A stretch of 64,000 nt of DNA from Neobacillus notoginsengisoli (GTDB lineage: Bacteria; Bacillota; Bacilli; Bacillales; Cytobacillaceae). A program made the position numbers and the translations under genes. Where the stretch lies: the NCBI RefSeq assembly GCF_003515685.1, contig NZ_QWEG01000011.1, forward strand, positions 160,442-224,441, in the 5' to 3' direction. This document shows, one piece after another, positions 54,734 to 63,873 of the stretch. Under the pieces are notes generated by a model. It was not told where the DNA came from, searched no databases, and saw only the letters and a program-made list of their open reading frames with translations. How positions within the stretch are numbered: position 1 is the stretch's first letter; each line of letters starts with the position of its first letter.

Positions 54734-55018
54734 TTATTTCTTTAAAGATGCCTCATGGAGTGCTGAAAGTTCCCTTTCAAGCTTTTCCAGAATGGCTTTG
54801 CCATCTCTTTCATCTATGAGCCCAAGCCTGCAGGCAAAATCTATTTCCCTAGATAATCCAAACATCTGTGTATCCAATACCTCTTCGTACAGAGGACATT
54901 GGGGCATTGTTAAGTTATCCATTTGGACTTTTATCAACTTCAATATTTTATCAGCGTCAGCCTTTAAAATGGCATATGCTTTTTCCTGATGATTCACGAT
55001 CATTTCGGACGCCAACAT
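54734..55018 (-). CDS. ylaN: YlaN (UPF0358), iron-homeostasis protein
   Basis: 94 residues from ATG at 55018, starting [18 protein letters not shown], close to the 91 of B. subtilis; ten further in-frame codons upstream are unlikely to be used. YlaN is conditionally essential in B. subtilis and is reported to bind iron and interact with Fur. Helical protein without membrane segments. Confidence 0.9.
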   Translation of the reverse strand: MLASEMIVNHQEKAYAILKADADKILKLIKVQMDNLTMPQCPLYEEVLDTQMFGLSREIDFACRLGLIDERDGKAILEKLERELSALHEASLKK

Positions 55019-55184
55019 CGATCCCCCCGTTTCCGAGCGATTACCCAACTATCTTTAAATTTTACCGTTACTGGCCTAAAATTGCAAGACTTATAACAAC
55101 CAGCCAGTCAATTCAGGAGATATGACTTTCAGTCCTAAACAGGATATACTCAAAATACATTCGGAGAAAAATGGAGGAATGGCA

Positions 55185-55676
55185 ATGGATGGAATTATAC
55201 AGGTTACAGGGAAAGTGAAATACCCAATCACAATTGATCCAAGCGTCTGGATTTTTGATGATCGTCGGATTGATCTGGATACATATTTTGACGTATACAA
55301 AAGAAAAGATAATAGTCTTGCGGATTATACGAAATCTGTTTCAAAGCAATGGGACAAGGAGATAACGGAAGGAGCCCAGATTCCCGAAACGGGCAAAAAA
55401 AAATTCGAAAAGCAAAAAGTCCTTGAAGGAACTTTTGGGATGAAGCTAGGACCTTTTTTACATAACAGCGAACCTGATGAAGATGCCGAATATTTACTCA
55501 TTCTAGCAGATGGTCAAGAGTACAGAATTCCTCTTGAAGAGTCATACGGGCTTATTGCCTGTTTTTCAAAAAAAGGAAAGCCGCTTCGCGGAGACGGGCC
55601 AATCCACCTTTACTTCTCCGATGGCTCTAACAAGGAAAATCCAATTAAAAAAGTTGCGAGTTTTAAGGTTATCTAA
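55185..55676 (+). CDS. ylaL: YlaL family protein of unknown function
   Basis: 163 residues from ATG at 55185 (GGAGG seven bases upstream; the ATG at 55179 is too close to it). It has a beta-rich first part (GIIQVTGKVKYPITIDPSVWIFDDRRIDL), an acidic middle, and a C-terminal domain with YGLIACFSKKGKPLRGDGPIHLYFSDGS. There is no membrane segment. Position next to ylaK and ylaN matches B. subtilis. Function unknown. Confidence 0.85.
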   Translation: MDGIIQVTGKVKYPITIDPSVWIFDDRRIDLDTYFDVYKRKDNSLADYTKSVSKQWDKEITEGAQIPETGKKKFEKQKVLEGTFGMKLGPFLHNSEPDEDAEYLLILADGQEYRIPLEESYGLIACFSKKGKPLRGDGPIHLYFSDGSNKENPIKKVASFKVI

Positions 55677-55720
55677 AAAAAACTGAGGGGCGGCTCCCTT
55701 CCCCGCCCTGTCATACCAAT

Positions 55721-55755
55721 AAACGAAAACAGTCCAAGGCGGCTGTTTTCGTTTT
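55721..55755. terminator. Bidirectional terminator between ylaL and ylaK
   Basis: Stem AAACGAAAACAG / CTGTTTTCGTTT with a 10-base loop. A weaker GC hairpin (GGGGCGG / CCCGCCC, about 55687-55708) precedes it. Confidence 0.75.
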
Positions 55756-55824
55756 AGTAGGTTTCAATCCTTATCCTTCTTCCTCACATGCTGATTCAGA
55801 CTGGATTCATTTTGTTGTACTTCC

Positions 55825-57153
55825 TTAAAGCAATTCAGCGGCTAGACGGGCAAGCCCTGATCGTTCTCCTTTAATTAGCTTAACATGGCCTGAAAGCGGC
55901 TGGTCCTTGAATTTTTCTGCTACATAGGTCAAGCCGTTATTGTAGGCATCTAAATACGGATGGTCGATTTGTTCTGGATCTCCCATCAAAACAATTTTAC
56001 TCCCATCCCCTACCCTTGTCAGGATTGTTTTCACTTCGTGCTTCGTAAGATTTTGAGCCTCATCAATGATAATATATTGGTCCGGAAGGCTTCTCCCCCT
56101 AATATAGGTCAGTCCTTCAACCTCAATGGAACCCATTCCCGCCAGAATCGCATCTAACTCGCCAGGTTTTTTAGTGTTGAATAAAAATTCTAGGTTGTCG
56201 AATATCGGCTGCATCCAAGGCCTTAGCTTTTCCTGTTTTTCACCTGGCAGATACCCGAGGTCCTTACCTAGTGGCACAATTGGCCTTGCAACCAGCAGTT
56301 TTTTATACTGTTTCAAGTCCTCTGTTTGCATCAGCCCCGCAGCAAGCGCGAGCAACGTTTTCCCTGTCCCCGCTTTCCCCGATAAAGTAACAAGGTGGAT
56401 ATCTTTCCGAAGCAGCAATTCAATCGCCATCGTTTGCTGGACATTTCGGGGATTGATTCCCCAGACATGCTCCTGCTTAACAAAGAGCTTTCTCACCTTT
56501 TTCCCTGACGGATCGATGTGCCCTACCGCAGACGCAGAACTGCCAAGCGCATCTTTTAAAATGAGAAATTGATTTGGATAATAGAAATAGTTTGGCAGTG
56601 TGGAAAGCTGCAATTCCCCTTTAGCATAAAAAGTATCCAGTATCTCCTTTGACAAATGAACTTCCAAAAAACCGTCAAATAAGTGGTCCGCTTCAACGAC
56701 CCTATCATTCAGGAAATCCTCTGCAATGAGCCCAATTGCATCTGCTTTCACGCGGACAAGCGCATCCTTGCTGACAAGAATCACCTGCCTTCCGTTTTTC
56801 TTTGCCTGTTCCTCAAGAAATAAGTTTTTCGCTACAGCCAATATTCGATTATCATTTGTCTTTTCCGTAAATATTTCCTGGAGCTCATGAAAGGATCGAT
56901 GATTAATCTCGATTCTAAGATTTCCCCCATTTTCAAGAGGAATCCTTTCATGAAGCTTGCCAATTGACCTGAACCCATCGATCAACCTCGAAACGTGGCG
57001 GGCATTCCGGCCAATCTCATCCATATATCTCTTTTTCGAATCGACTTCTTCCAATACAACAGCAGGGATGACAACATCATTGTTTTCAAAAGAAAATAGC
57101 GAATATGGGTCCTGCAATAAAACATTGGTGTCCAATACATATATTTTACTCAA
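55825..57153 (-). CDS. ylaK: PhoH2-type PIN domain / PhoH ATPase YlaK
   Basis: 442 residues. An N-terminal PIN-like nuclease domain (about 1-140; KIYVLDTNVLLQDP with the acidic residues) is fused to a PhoH ATPase domain with Walker A SGKAGTGKTLLALAAG and Walker B YIIIDEAQNLT. PhoH2 proteins act as RNA helicases and ribonucleases in other bacteria. The physiological role in Bacillus is unclear. Confidence 0.92.
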   Translation of the reverse strand: MSKIYVLDTNVLLQDPYSLFSFENNDVVIPAVVLEEVDSKKRYMDEIGRNARHVSRLIDGFRSIGKLHERIPLENGGNLRIEINHRSFHELQEIFTEKTNDNRILAVAKNLFLEEQAKKNGRQVILVSKDALVRVKADAIGLIAEDFLNDRVVEADHLFDGFLEVHLSKEILDTFYAKGELQLSTLPNYFYYPNQFLILKDALGSSASAVGHIDPSGKKVRKLFVKQEHVWGINPRNVQQTMAIELLLRKDIHLVTLSGKAGTGKTLLALAAGLMQTEDLKQYKKLLVARPIVPLGKDLGYLPGEKQEKLRPWMQPIFDNLEFLFNTKKPGELDAILAGMGSIEVEGLTYIRGRSLPDQYIIIDEAQNLTKHEVKTILTRVGDGSKIVLMGDPEQIDHPYLDAYNNGLTYVAEKFKDQPLSGHVKLIKGERSGLARLAAELL

Positions 57154-57302
57154 TCGAACGCCTCCCGCTTTAAGTCCTCGCTTAGCACTTTTGGTAAAAT
57201 ATATGACCTCAGGAATAAAGTTAGACGGTTTTCACAACAATAATCAATATGGAAGTGCCTGCCTTTTGAACCAGCAGGACAAAGTGGACGGGAGGTGTGC
57301 TA

Positions 57303-57887
57303 TTGAAGAAATTAGTGTTCTTTTTAAGTTTGATTATTTTTCTTTCTGCATGCGGAGTAAAAGATGGCGGTAAGCCGGAAAGTAATCAAAATCGAATGAA
57401 AGTCAGGAATACTGAAGTCCGGGATGTAGACCGGAAAACAGGGGAAAGCGCAGCCAGGCATCTGGAACAGATTGCTTCCTCAGTGCCGAATGTAAACAGT
57501 GCAAACGCAATTGTTCTTGGCAGGTATGCGATTGTTGGGATTAATATTGACGCAGCCACAGAAAGGTCCGAGGCGGGAGTTATTAAATACTCTGTTGCAG
57601 AAGCATTGAAAAATGATCCTACCGGGGCAAAGGCATTGGTGGTGGCAGATCCGGATATGAACGCACGGCTGCGCGAGCTATCCGCCGACATCCGAAATGG
57701 TAAGCCGCTGCAAGGAATCTTATATGAACTAGCAGATATAGCAGGAAGGATCATTCCTGAAGCACCAGGGAAAATTCCCCAGCCGGATATGGACAAGTCG
57801 ACAGAAGAGCCGAAAGAAACATTGCCCAGGAATGACAAGAGAAAACTTGACCAAAAGCAGGAAAAAGAATCTTATAACCATAAGTAA
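57303..57887 (+). CDS. ylaJ: YhcN/YlaJ family sporulation lipoprotein
   Basis: 194 residues from TTG at 57303 (GGGAGG seven bases upstream). Signal peptide MKKLVFFLSLIIFLSAC with lipobox LSAC and lipid-modified C17. The body is the YhcN/YlaJ domain found in spore proteins; the C-terminal 35 residues are Lys/Glu/Gln rich. In B. subtilis these proteins are made in the forespore and affect germination. Confidence 0.9.
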   Translation: MKKLVFFLSLIIFLSACGVKDGGKPESNQNRMKVRNTEVRDVDRKTGESAARHLEQIASSVPNVNSANAIVLGRYAIVGINIDAATERSEAGVIKYSVAEALKNDPTGAKALVVADPDMNARLRELSADIRNGKPLQGILYELADIAGRIIPEAPGKIPQPDMDKSTEEPKETLPRNDKRKLDQKQEKESYNHK

Positions 57888-57900
57888 ACCCTTTCTTAAC

Positions 57901-57934
57901 CGGAAAAAGCTCACAACAGCGTGAGCTTTTTCAT
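57901..57934. terminator. Bidirectional terminator between ylaJ and the PNPOx-like gene
   Basis: Stem GAAAAAGCTCAC / GTGAGCTTTTTC with a 6-base loop, between convergent genes. Confidence 0.85.
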
Positions 57935-57962
57935 TTACTGAAATCGGTCTTGCGGTGCGGTT

Positions 57963-58418
57963 TTATGCTTTTCTGAATGCGTCCATCACTTGGTTATCAA
58001 GGCGGGTGGCTGCATCTTTATCATACGTTTTATCGTATTCAGGCTCCTGAATGATTTTAGAACCGTAAAACATAACGTCGCGGACCTCTTTGATTTTTAC
58101 TTCTACGAGCGCAAGTTTCAATGGAACACCCTCGAGGCGTTCTTGTTTGACATCAGCATTGCCCGTAATTGAGTATGTAGTTTCATTAGCAATAACTGTA
58201 ATAACAACATCGCTTTTATTTTTAATATTGTGGACAATCCTCGAACGGTTATCGACCGCTACGTAAATCGTGCTCTCGTCTTTTGCGAATACCCATGAAA
58301 TCGCGTTAACATTCGGCCCGCCAGTCTCATGGTCAATGGTCGCAAAGGTGACAAACCTTTCTTTTTGCAATTCATCAAACAATGGTTTAATGAGATTTGG
58401 TTCAACCTGATTCGCCAT
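57963..58418 (-). CDS. Pyridoxamine 5'-phosphate oxidase-like flavin-binding protein
   Basis: 151 residues with the split-barrel FMN-binding fold. The first strands read KERFVTFATIDHETGGPNVNAISWVF, followed by SRIVHNIKNKSDVVITVI. It is a family of general FMN- or F420-binding proteins; the substrate is unknown. Not part of the yla set of B. subtilis as I remember it. ATG start with GGAG-type site. Confidence 0.82.
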   Translation of the reverse strand: MANQVEPNLIKPLFDELQKERFVTFATIDHETGGPNVNAISWVFAKDESTIYVAVDNRSRIVHNIKNKSDVVITVIANETTYSITGNADVKQERLEGVPLKLALVEVKIKEVRDVMFYGSKIIQEPEYDKTYDKDAATRLDNQVMDAFRKA

Positions 58419-58598
58419 TCTATTTACTCCTTTCCAAACTGTATGGTACGCGGCTCTCTACCATCTTACTATTCCCCTTTTTAGAGTTCAACTTGCAAGG
58501 GCGAGTGGATTACATTCCGGCAAGCTCCCGTGTTATACTATAAGTATGCCAGTAAATTTCTCTATGTGAAAGTAAACAGATTTGAGGTGGATTCGAGT

Positions 58599-58799
58599 TT
58601 GAGAGTGAAGTGTGTAATATGCGATACGATTGAAACAATTCCCGATGACTTACCCGATGCGAAACGCCTTCGCAACCGGCCAATCCATACATACTTGTGC
58701 AAAACATGCCATGACAGGATCAGCATGCGGACAAGCGAACGGCTTGCTAGTGGTAAATTCAAGCTGTACCAAGCAAAAAAAGAAGACGATGAATTTTAA
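58599..58799 (+). CDS. ylaI: DUF2197 zinc-ribbon protein YlaI
   Basis: 66 residues from TTG at 58599, preceded by GAGGTGG; the open frame extends upstream but MRVKCVICD matches the family start. Two CxxC pairs (CVIC and CKTC) form a zinc ribbon. The rest is charged. Function unknown. Confidence 0.85.
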   Translation: MRVKCVICDTIETIPDDLPDAKRLRNRPIHTYLCKTCHDRISMRTSERLASGKFKLYQAKKEDDEF

Positions 58800-58804
58800 A
58801 ATGG

Positions 58805-58836
58805 AAAACCCCCTGAAATTAGATTCAGGGGGTTTT
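58805..58836. terminator. Bidirectional terminator between ylaI and the next minus-strand gene
   Basis: Stem AAAACCCCCTGAA / TTCAGGGGGTTTT with a 6-base loop; 13 perfect pairs. Confidence 0.9.
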
Positions 58837-58840
58837 CATG

Positions 58841-59146
58841 TCAATTTTCAGCTTCATTCGGATAGTTGGCGAACTTTTCCGGTTCAAGGTTAATCTGATT
58901 CAGCATAACCTCAATCAGTTCCCTTGGAAAGCGTGTTTTTTTCTTTTCGCCATTACGCTCATAATGGACATAGTACATATCTTCTTCCGTTTCAATCGTC
59001 AACTCGGAAACAGGAAGCTCGTATTTCTCAACGAGCAATTCCTCAAACAGTTCTTTCGTCTCGGATGCGGCTAAGTCATCAGGCCGCGCATCGCAGACCA
59101 CTTTGATGGTCAGCCAGTTATATAATGTGTCCTGCAAAGAATTCAT
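58841..59146 (-). CDS. Conserved small acidic protein of unknown function
   Basis: 101 residues, acidic, starting MNSLQDTLYNWLTIKVVCDARPDD. Predicted mixed alpha/beta with no cysteine pair or membrane segment. It has a GGGGG site before ATG at 59146 and lies 18 bases after ylaH, so the two probably form one transcript. I do not recognise the family with certainty. Confidence 0.8.
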   Translation of the reverse strand: MNSLQDTLYNWLTIKVVCDARPDDLAASETKELFEELLVEKYELPVSELTIETEEDMYYVHYERNGEKKKTRFPRELIEVMLNQINLEPEKFANYPNEAEN

Positions 59147-59164
59147 TCTCTGAACCCCCGTCCA

Positions 59165-59470
59165 TTATGCTTCTGTATTCGCCTTTCGTTCTTGGTTAAG
59201 CCTTATCTTGTAAATAAAAAGGATAAGCGCGGCTACTACCAAGCCTTCGGTTATCGGAAGCATAACTCCTAAAAATGTAAGGATTGTACTGCCAAGTGCC
59301 AGAAATATATAAATGAGCGCCGATTTGGCTGGAGGCAGTTTTTTTGCAAAACCAAGCTTGTACACAACAATGGAAAGGGCAACAATGGTACCGTAAAGCA
59401 GCCACATTCCCGTATCCGGATTTTCCCCAACTTTATACAGAGCTGCAAAAAAGGACAGCCGATCTTCCAT
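59165..59470 (-). CDS. ylaH: YlaH-like membrane protein
   Basis: 101 residues with three hydrophobic helices (about 20-38, 48-70, 72-88) and a basic C-terminus. YlaH family, function unknown. It follows typA by 18 bases, as in B. subtilis. Confidence 0.9.
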   Translation of the reverse strand: MEDRLSFFAALYKVGENPDTGMWLLYGTIVALSIVVYKLGFAKKLPPAKSALIYIFLALGSTILTFLGVMLPITEGLVVAALILFIYKIRLNQERKANTEA

Positions 59471-59488
59471 TCTTGCATTCCCCCCCCC

Positions 59489-61333
59489 TTAATCCTGATT
59501 CGTTTCAGCGTATTTCATCTTCTTCGCAAACCGCTCCCGCTCGTTTTTATCAAGGATCTTTTTGCGCAGACGGATTGACACTGGTGTAACTTCACAATAC
59601 TCGTCTTCGTTCAAATATTCAAGTGATTCCTCCAAAGTCATGATTCTCGGCTTTTTAATTGTCGAAGTCTGGTCCTTATTTGCTGAACGGACGTTTGTAG
59701 CGTGCTTTACTTTCGTTATATTTACAGTAATATCATTTTCACGGGTATGTTCTCCCACAATCATGCCTTCATATATCTCTGTTCCAGGCTCCACAAAAAT
59801 GGTTCCCCTATCTTCAACGTGCATAATCCCATAAGTTGTAGCTTTGCCTGACTCCATGGAAACAAGAACACCCTGGCGCCTTCCACCGACCTGGCCGGCA
59901 AGCATAGGCTCATAACTGTCAAACGTATGGTTGATAATTCCATAACCCCTTGTAAGAGTAAGGAATTCAGTCGTATACCCTATTAATCCCCTGGCCGGAA
60001 TCATGAAAGTAAGACGGACTTGGCCATTGCCGTTATTAACCATATCCGCCATTTCACCTTTGCGCGCGCCGATGGACTCCATGACTGCCCCTGTATATTC
60101 TTCAGGAACATCAATCTGGACTCTTTCTACCGGTTCACAACGGACTCCGTCAATTTCCCTTACAATAACCTCAGGCTTTGATACTTGCAGCTCGTATCCT
60201 TCACGTCGCATGTTTTCAATCAAGATGGAAAGGTGCAGTTCCCCTCGGCCTGATACTATCCATGCGTCCGGTGAATCCGTATTTTCAACTCTGAGGCTGA
60301 CGTCAGTCTGAAGCTGGGCATGCAAACGTTCTTCAATTTTTCTCGAAGTTAAATATTTTCCTTCCCTTCCTGCAAACGGACTGTTATTAACCGCGAATGT
60401 CATCTGAAGGGTAGGCTCATCAATATGGAGGACTGGCAGTGCTTCCTGGTGCTCAACCGGACAGATCGTTTCGCCGACATTGATGTCTTCCATCCCGGAT
60501 ACGGCAATGAGATCACCTGCAAAGGCTTCCTGAACTTCCTGGCGCTTTAAACCAAAAAAGCCATGAATCTTTGTAACCCTGAACTGCTTGACTGATCCAT
60601 CCGGCTTCATAAGGGCGACCTGCTGGCCCACTTTCATCGTTCCCCGGAATACACGGCCAATTCCAATCCTTCCAACATAGTCATTGTAGTCCAAAAGGGC
60701 AACCTGGAATTGAAGCGGTTCTTCACGATTGTCGATTGGAGCCGGAATATGCTCTATAATGGCTTCATATAAGACCTGCATGTTTTCATCCTGTTTCGTC
60801 GGATCAATACTTGCCGTTCCATTCAAAGCGGAAGCATAGATGACCGGAAATTCGAGTTGGTCCTCATTTGCATCCAATTCAATGAACAGATCGATGACTT
60901 CATCGATAACTTCCCCTGGCCGGGCAAAATCCCTGTCTATTTTATTGACGACAACAATTGGAGTCAAATTTTGTTCAAGAGCTTTTTTCAAAACAAACCG
61001 TGTCTGAGGCATCGTGCCTTCGTATGCATCTACAACGAGGAGGACACCGTCGACCATTTTCATGATTCGTTCCACTTCTCCGCCAAAGTCAGCGTGTCCT
61101 GGTGTATCAAGTATATTTATTTTCGTGTCTTTATATTGGATGGCTGTGTTCTTGGCAAGAATGGTGATTCCTCGCTCACGCTCGATGTCATTCGAGTCCA
61201 TCGCTCTTTCTTCAACATGTTCATTGGAACGGAATATTCCTGACTGTTTGAGCAACTGGTCAACCAAGGTCGTTTTGCCGTGGTCAACGTGGGCTATAAT
61301 GGCTATATTTCGTATATCAATTCTTTTTTTCAA
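59489..61333 (-). CDS. typA: Translational GTPase TypA/BipA
   Basis: Ribosome-binding GTPase related to EF-G, involved in ribosome assembly and stress adaptation. It has 614 residues. G1 is IAHVDHGKTTLVDQL, G2/G3 are RGITI and DTPGHADF, and G4 is NKIDR. The C-terminal BipA-specific part ends with a Lys/Arg/Glu-rich tail. First gene of the typA-ylaH-58841 group. Confidence 0.97.
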   Translation of the reverse strand: MKKRIDIRNIAIIAHVDHGKTTLVDQLLKQSGIFRSNEHVEERAMDSNDIERERGITILAKNTAIQYKDTKINILDTPGHADFGGEVERIMKMVDGVLLVVDAYEGTMPQTRFVLKKALEQNLTPIVVVNKIDRDFARPGEVIDEVIDLFIELDANEDQLEFPVIYASALNGTASIDPTKQDENMQVLYEAIIEHIPAPIDNREEPLQFQVALLDYNDYVGRIGIGRVFRGTMKVGQQVALMKPDGSVKQFRVTKIHGFFGLKRQEVQEAFAGDLIAVSGMEDINVGETICPVEHQEALPVLHIDEPTLQMTFAVNNSPFAGREGKYLTSRKIEERLHAQLQTDVSLRVENTDSPDAWIVSGRGELHLSILIENMRREGYELQVSKPEVIVREIDGVRCEPVERVQIDVPEEYTGAVMESIGARKGEMADMVNNGNGQVRLTFMIPARGLIGYTTEFLTLTRGYGIINHTFDSYEPMLAGQVGGRRQGVLVSMESGKATTYGIMHVEDRGTIFVEPGTEIYEGMIVGEHTRENDITVNITKVKHATNVRSANKDQTSTIKKPRIMTLEESLEYLNEDEYCEVTPVSIRLRKKILDKNERERFAKKMKYAETNQD

Positions 61334-61542
61334 TGTGGTTCACTCCTGCCTTTTCTAGAGGTTAAGCCGTGTTTGGCTAGACTATTTACAAGTACAACTG
61401 AACTATTATAACATAGAACATATAAAATCGGTAATTTTTAGTTATTATTTATTCTTCCCTTACCTAGTGATAAATTAAACTTTTTTCAAATTAATTGATT
61501 TTCCAGAAGTTTTTCCCTATCTTTAATTTTGAAAGGAATTGA

Positions 61543-61725
61543 GTGCCCGTGAGAAATATTAAGTGGAATGTACTAGGCTATGCAGCTCTTGCTGCAGCAT
61601 CTTTATCAGGGATTGGCATTGCCATTGGGGAAAAGAGTGTAATTGTTTTCCTCTTAAGCCTTGGGCTATTGGCTTTTTCGATGCGCGGCGGATTTAAAAG
61701 CAAGAAACTTCCAGGAACAAAATAG
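61543..61725 (+). CDS. ylaF: DUF5325 membrane protein YlaF
   Basis: 60-residue membrane protein with two hydrophobic segments (about 10-28 and 31-47) and a basic tail (RGGFKSKKLPGTK). GTG start at 61543 behind AAAGGA. It lies divergent to typA, as ylaF does in B. subtilis. Function unknown. Confidence 0.85.
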   Translation: MPVRNIKWNVLGYAALAAASLSGIGIAIGEKSVIVFLLSLGLLAFSMRGGFKSKKLPGTK

Positions 61726-61760
61726 AGCTCGTTGGCTGGAGAAATGGCTGTCCGTTTCTA

Positions 61761-61799
61761 TAAATAAAAAAAGGCGGACTGGTTTCCAGTTTCCGCCTG
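61761..61799. terminator. Terminator between ylaF and suhB
   Basis: Stem of GGCGGA..ACTGG with CCAGT..CCGCC and a short loop; TTTTTTT tail on the minus strand, so it mainly ends suhB transcripts. Confidence 0.85.
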
Positions 61800-61814
61800 C
61801 AGTTCTACATTTTA

Positions 61815-62600
61815 TCACTTTAAGTACTTCTCAAGAATTTCCCCGTGAAGCCCCGGGCTGGCAGCAAAAACAGATGAGGTAGTTAGCATATCGAGCTTAC
61901 CACCCTCCAAGTTCGTCACAATTCCACCCAGTTCTTCGACAATAATTGCCCCGCCTGCGTAATCCCAAGGTGCTAAGCGGGGTGAAATATACGCATTTAT
62001 TCTTCCAGTCGCGACGTATACCAGTTCTAAAGCAGCCGAACCATAAGACCTCGTCCCTCTAACTTCACGGACGAGTGGAATAAGGCGTTTATGGTCAACC
62101 CTCTTATTTTTCAGTACCCACGTAATATTCATCGCCAAGATTGCTTCCTTGACAATGGCAGGCTTCAATTTAGGAATTTTCTTTTCATTCAAAAAAGCAC
62201 CCAGCCCAACGACAGCGTAATATAACTCATCATGGACGATATCATAAATAAGTCCAATTTTACCAACTCCGTTTTCATAAATCCCTACAGATATGGCGAA
62301 ATTACGCTGCTGGTGAATGAAATTCATTGTCCCATCAATTGGATCAATGATCCAGACGACTCCGTTCAAATCCGACAGCTCGTCCCCAAACCCTTCTTCA
62401 CCTAATATCCGGTGGCCAGGGAAGGTTTCTCTGATTTTTTCAATGAAAAACTTTTCAGTATCCCGGTCAATATTCGTTACGAGATCATTTGGGTCTGCTT
62501 TCGTATGGATATTCAACGTTTTATCAAAAGAGGAACGAATTTGTTCCCCTGCTTCCAGCACCCAGCTCTTCGCTTGCTCAAACACATGATCCAAATCCAT
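61815..62600 (-). CDS. suhB: Inositol monophosphatase family protein (YktC/SuhB)
   Basis: 261 residues. Metal-binding motifs of the Mg-dependent, Li-sensitive phosphatase family are present: GEEGFGDE, WIIDPIDGTMNFIHQ and WDYAGGAIIVEELGG. In B. subtilis YktC hydrolyses inositol phosphates in vitro; NADP(H) or fructose bisphosphatase-like activity is possible in the family. Position matches yktC. Confidence 0.93.
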   Translation of the reverse strand: MDLDHVFEQAKSWVLEAGEQIRSSFDKTLNIHTKADPNDLVTNIDRDTEKFFIEKIRETFPGHRILGEEGFGDELSDLNGVVWIIDPIDGTMNFIHQQRNFAISVGIYENGVGKIGLIYDIVHDELYYAVVGLGAFLNEKKIPKLKPAIVKEAILAMNITWVLKNKRVDHKRLIPLVREVRGTRSYGSAALELVYVATGRINAYISPRLAPWDYAGGAIIVEELGGIVTNLEGGKLDMLTTSSVFAASPGLHGEILEKYLK

Positions 62601-62691
62601 TTAAAGACCTCCATATAGAAAATGCCTTTGCCTTCTAGCTTAATCTAATTCACCATGGTCCTTCAACTTATATGGTCTCCTTCATCAAAAA

Positions 62692-62733
62692 TAATAAACG
62701 AACTCTCCGGCATAGCCAGTGAGTCCGTTTAAT
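62692..62733 (-). terminator. Rho-independent terminator after the YkzI-like gene
   Basis: Stem AAACGGACTC / GAGTTCGTTT with a 15-base loop and T-rich tail (ATTATTTTTG) on the minus strand. Confidence 0.7.
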
Positions 62734-62790
62734 TAGATTCAATATGGAAGCTTATTGCCAACCCGTTTTTCTTGCCTGTCTCCATCCCGT

Positions 62791-62985
62791 TTAAAGTGCC
62801 TTGAGGCGGAGGAGTTCTTGGCGGATTTTTTCAAGCCTTAATTTGCAATGTTTTTTCATTTCTTCGTTGTTCTCTGACATCGCATCGAAAAGTGTAGCAA
62901 GCTCATAATCCATTTCAAGCCTTAATACTGCCGTTCTTTCCTTATCAAAAGCTTTTTTCCTCGTCGAATTAATCAATTGTTTCAT
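62791..62985 (-). CDS. Small helical protein, YkzI-like
   Basis: 64 residues, highly charged, predicted as two helices (MKQLINSTRKKAFDKERTAV... and EEMKKHCKLRLEKIRQELLRL). AAGGAGTG site before ATG at 62985. Size and position between yktC and yktB match B. subtilis ykzI, as I remember it. Function unknown. Confidence 0.65.
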   Translation of the reverse strand: MKQLINSTRKKAFDKERTAVLRLEMDYELATLFDAMSENNEEMKKHCKLRLEKIRQELLRLKAL

Positions 62986-63159
62986 TAGTAAGCACTCCTT
63001 CCGGATACTAAACTGATTTTTCAGATTTTTTTAATATAATATGAGCTAAATCGAGAATCGGCACCAAAAAATGCGAAATTCAACTATCACGGTATTTAAT
63101 TTTATCTAAAGGCCTCCGTGTGCTAAAATGGCTTCAAAGCAGAACAGCAGGAGGGCTTT

Positions 63160-63780
63160 ATGGAATTTAACGGCTTTACAGAAGATGATTTTCTAGTTTT
63201 TACAATTGATGGCCTTGAAAAAAGGATGGAAGCACTTATCCAAACGGTCAGGCCAAAACTCGATTTCCTCGGCAGTCACTTTGCTCCAAGATTATCCGAG
63301 CTGACTGAGGAGGAGATGTTTGCCCATGTAGCAAAGCATGCCAGACGGACTAAGAATCCTCCGAATGATACTTGGGTTGCATTTGCAAGTAACCCAAGGG
63401 GGTATAAAATGCTTCCCCATTTTCAAATTGGTTTATGGGAGACCCATCTATTCATCTGGTTTGCGGTCATTTATGAATGTAACGGAAAACCGCAAATCGG
63501 AGAAACCTTTTTAAACCAGTTAAATCAAATCCATCAAGCAATACCAGCCAGCTATGTCTGGTCTGAAGACCATATGAAGCCGGGTGCGACCTTCCATGGC
63601 AGCCTTTCAAAAGATGAATTGGGTACTTCCTTTCAACGGCTTAAGGATGTTAAAAAGGCTGAAATTCTTTGCGGCTGTCATATTGATCGCGATATTGTTA
63701 TCCAAATGGGCCCATCGGAATTGCTTCGGTCTATAGATGATGTATTTAGAAAAATATTACCCCTATATAAATTGTCATAA
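63160..63780 (+). CDS. yktB: DUF1054 family protein YktB
   Basis: 206-residue soluble protein (UPF0637/DUF1054), starting MEFNGFTEDDFLVFTIDGLE with a GGAGG site. Conserved parts are HVAKHARRTKNPPNDTWVAFA and RGYKMLPHFQIGLWETHLFIWFAVIYE. Function unknown. Synteny matches yktB. Confidence 0.92.
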   Translation: MEFNGFTEDDFLVFTIDGLEKRMEALIQTVRPKLDFLGSHFAPRLSELTEEEMFAHVAKHARRTKNPPNDTWVAFASNPRGYKMLPHFQIGLWETHLFIWFAVIYECNGKPQIGETFLNQLNQIHQAIPASYVWSEDHMKPGATFHGSLSKDELGTSFQRLKDVKKAEILCGCHIDRDIVIQMGPSELLRSIDDVFRKILPLYKLS

Positions 63781-63873
63781 ACCTTTAAATTATCACGGGA
63801 AAGTATTTCGGCGGGAAAACACTCATTTTTGCGACAGTAAAGGTGCGTTTTGATAGATTACTATCCCGACCTT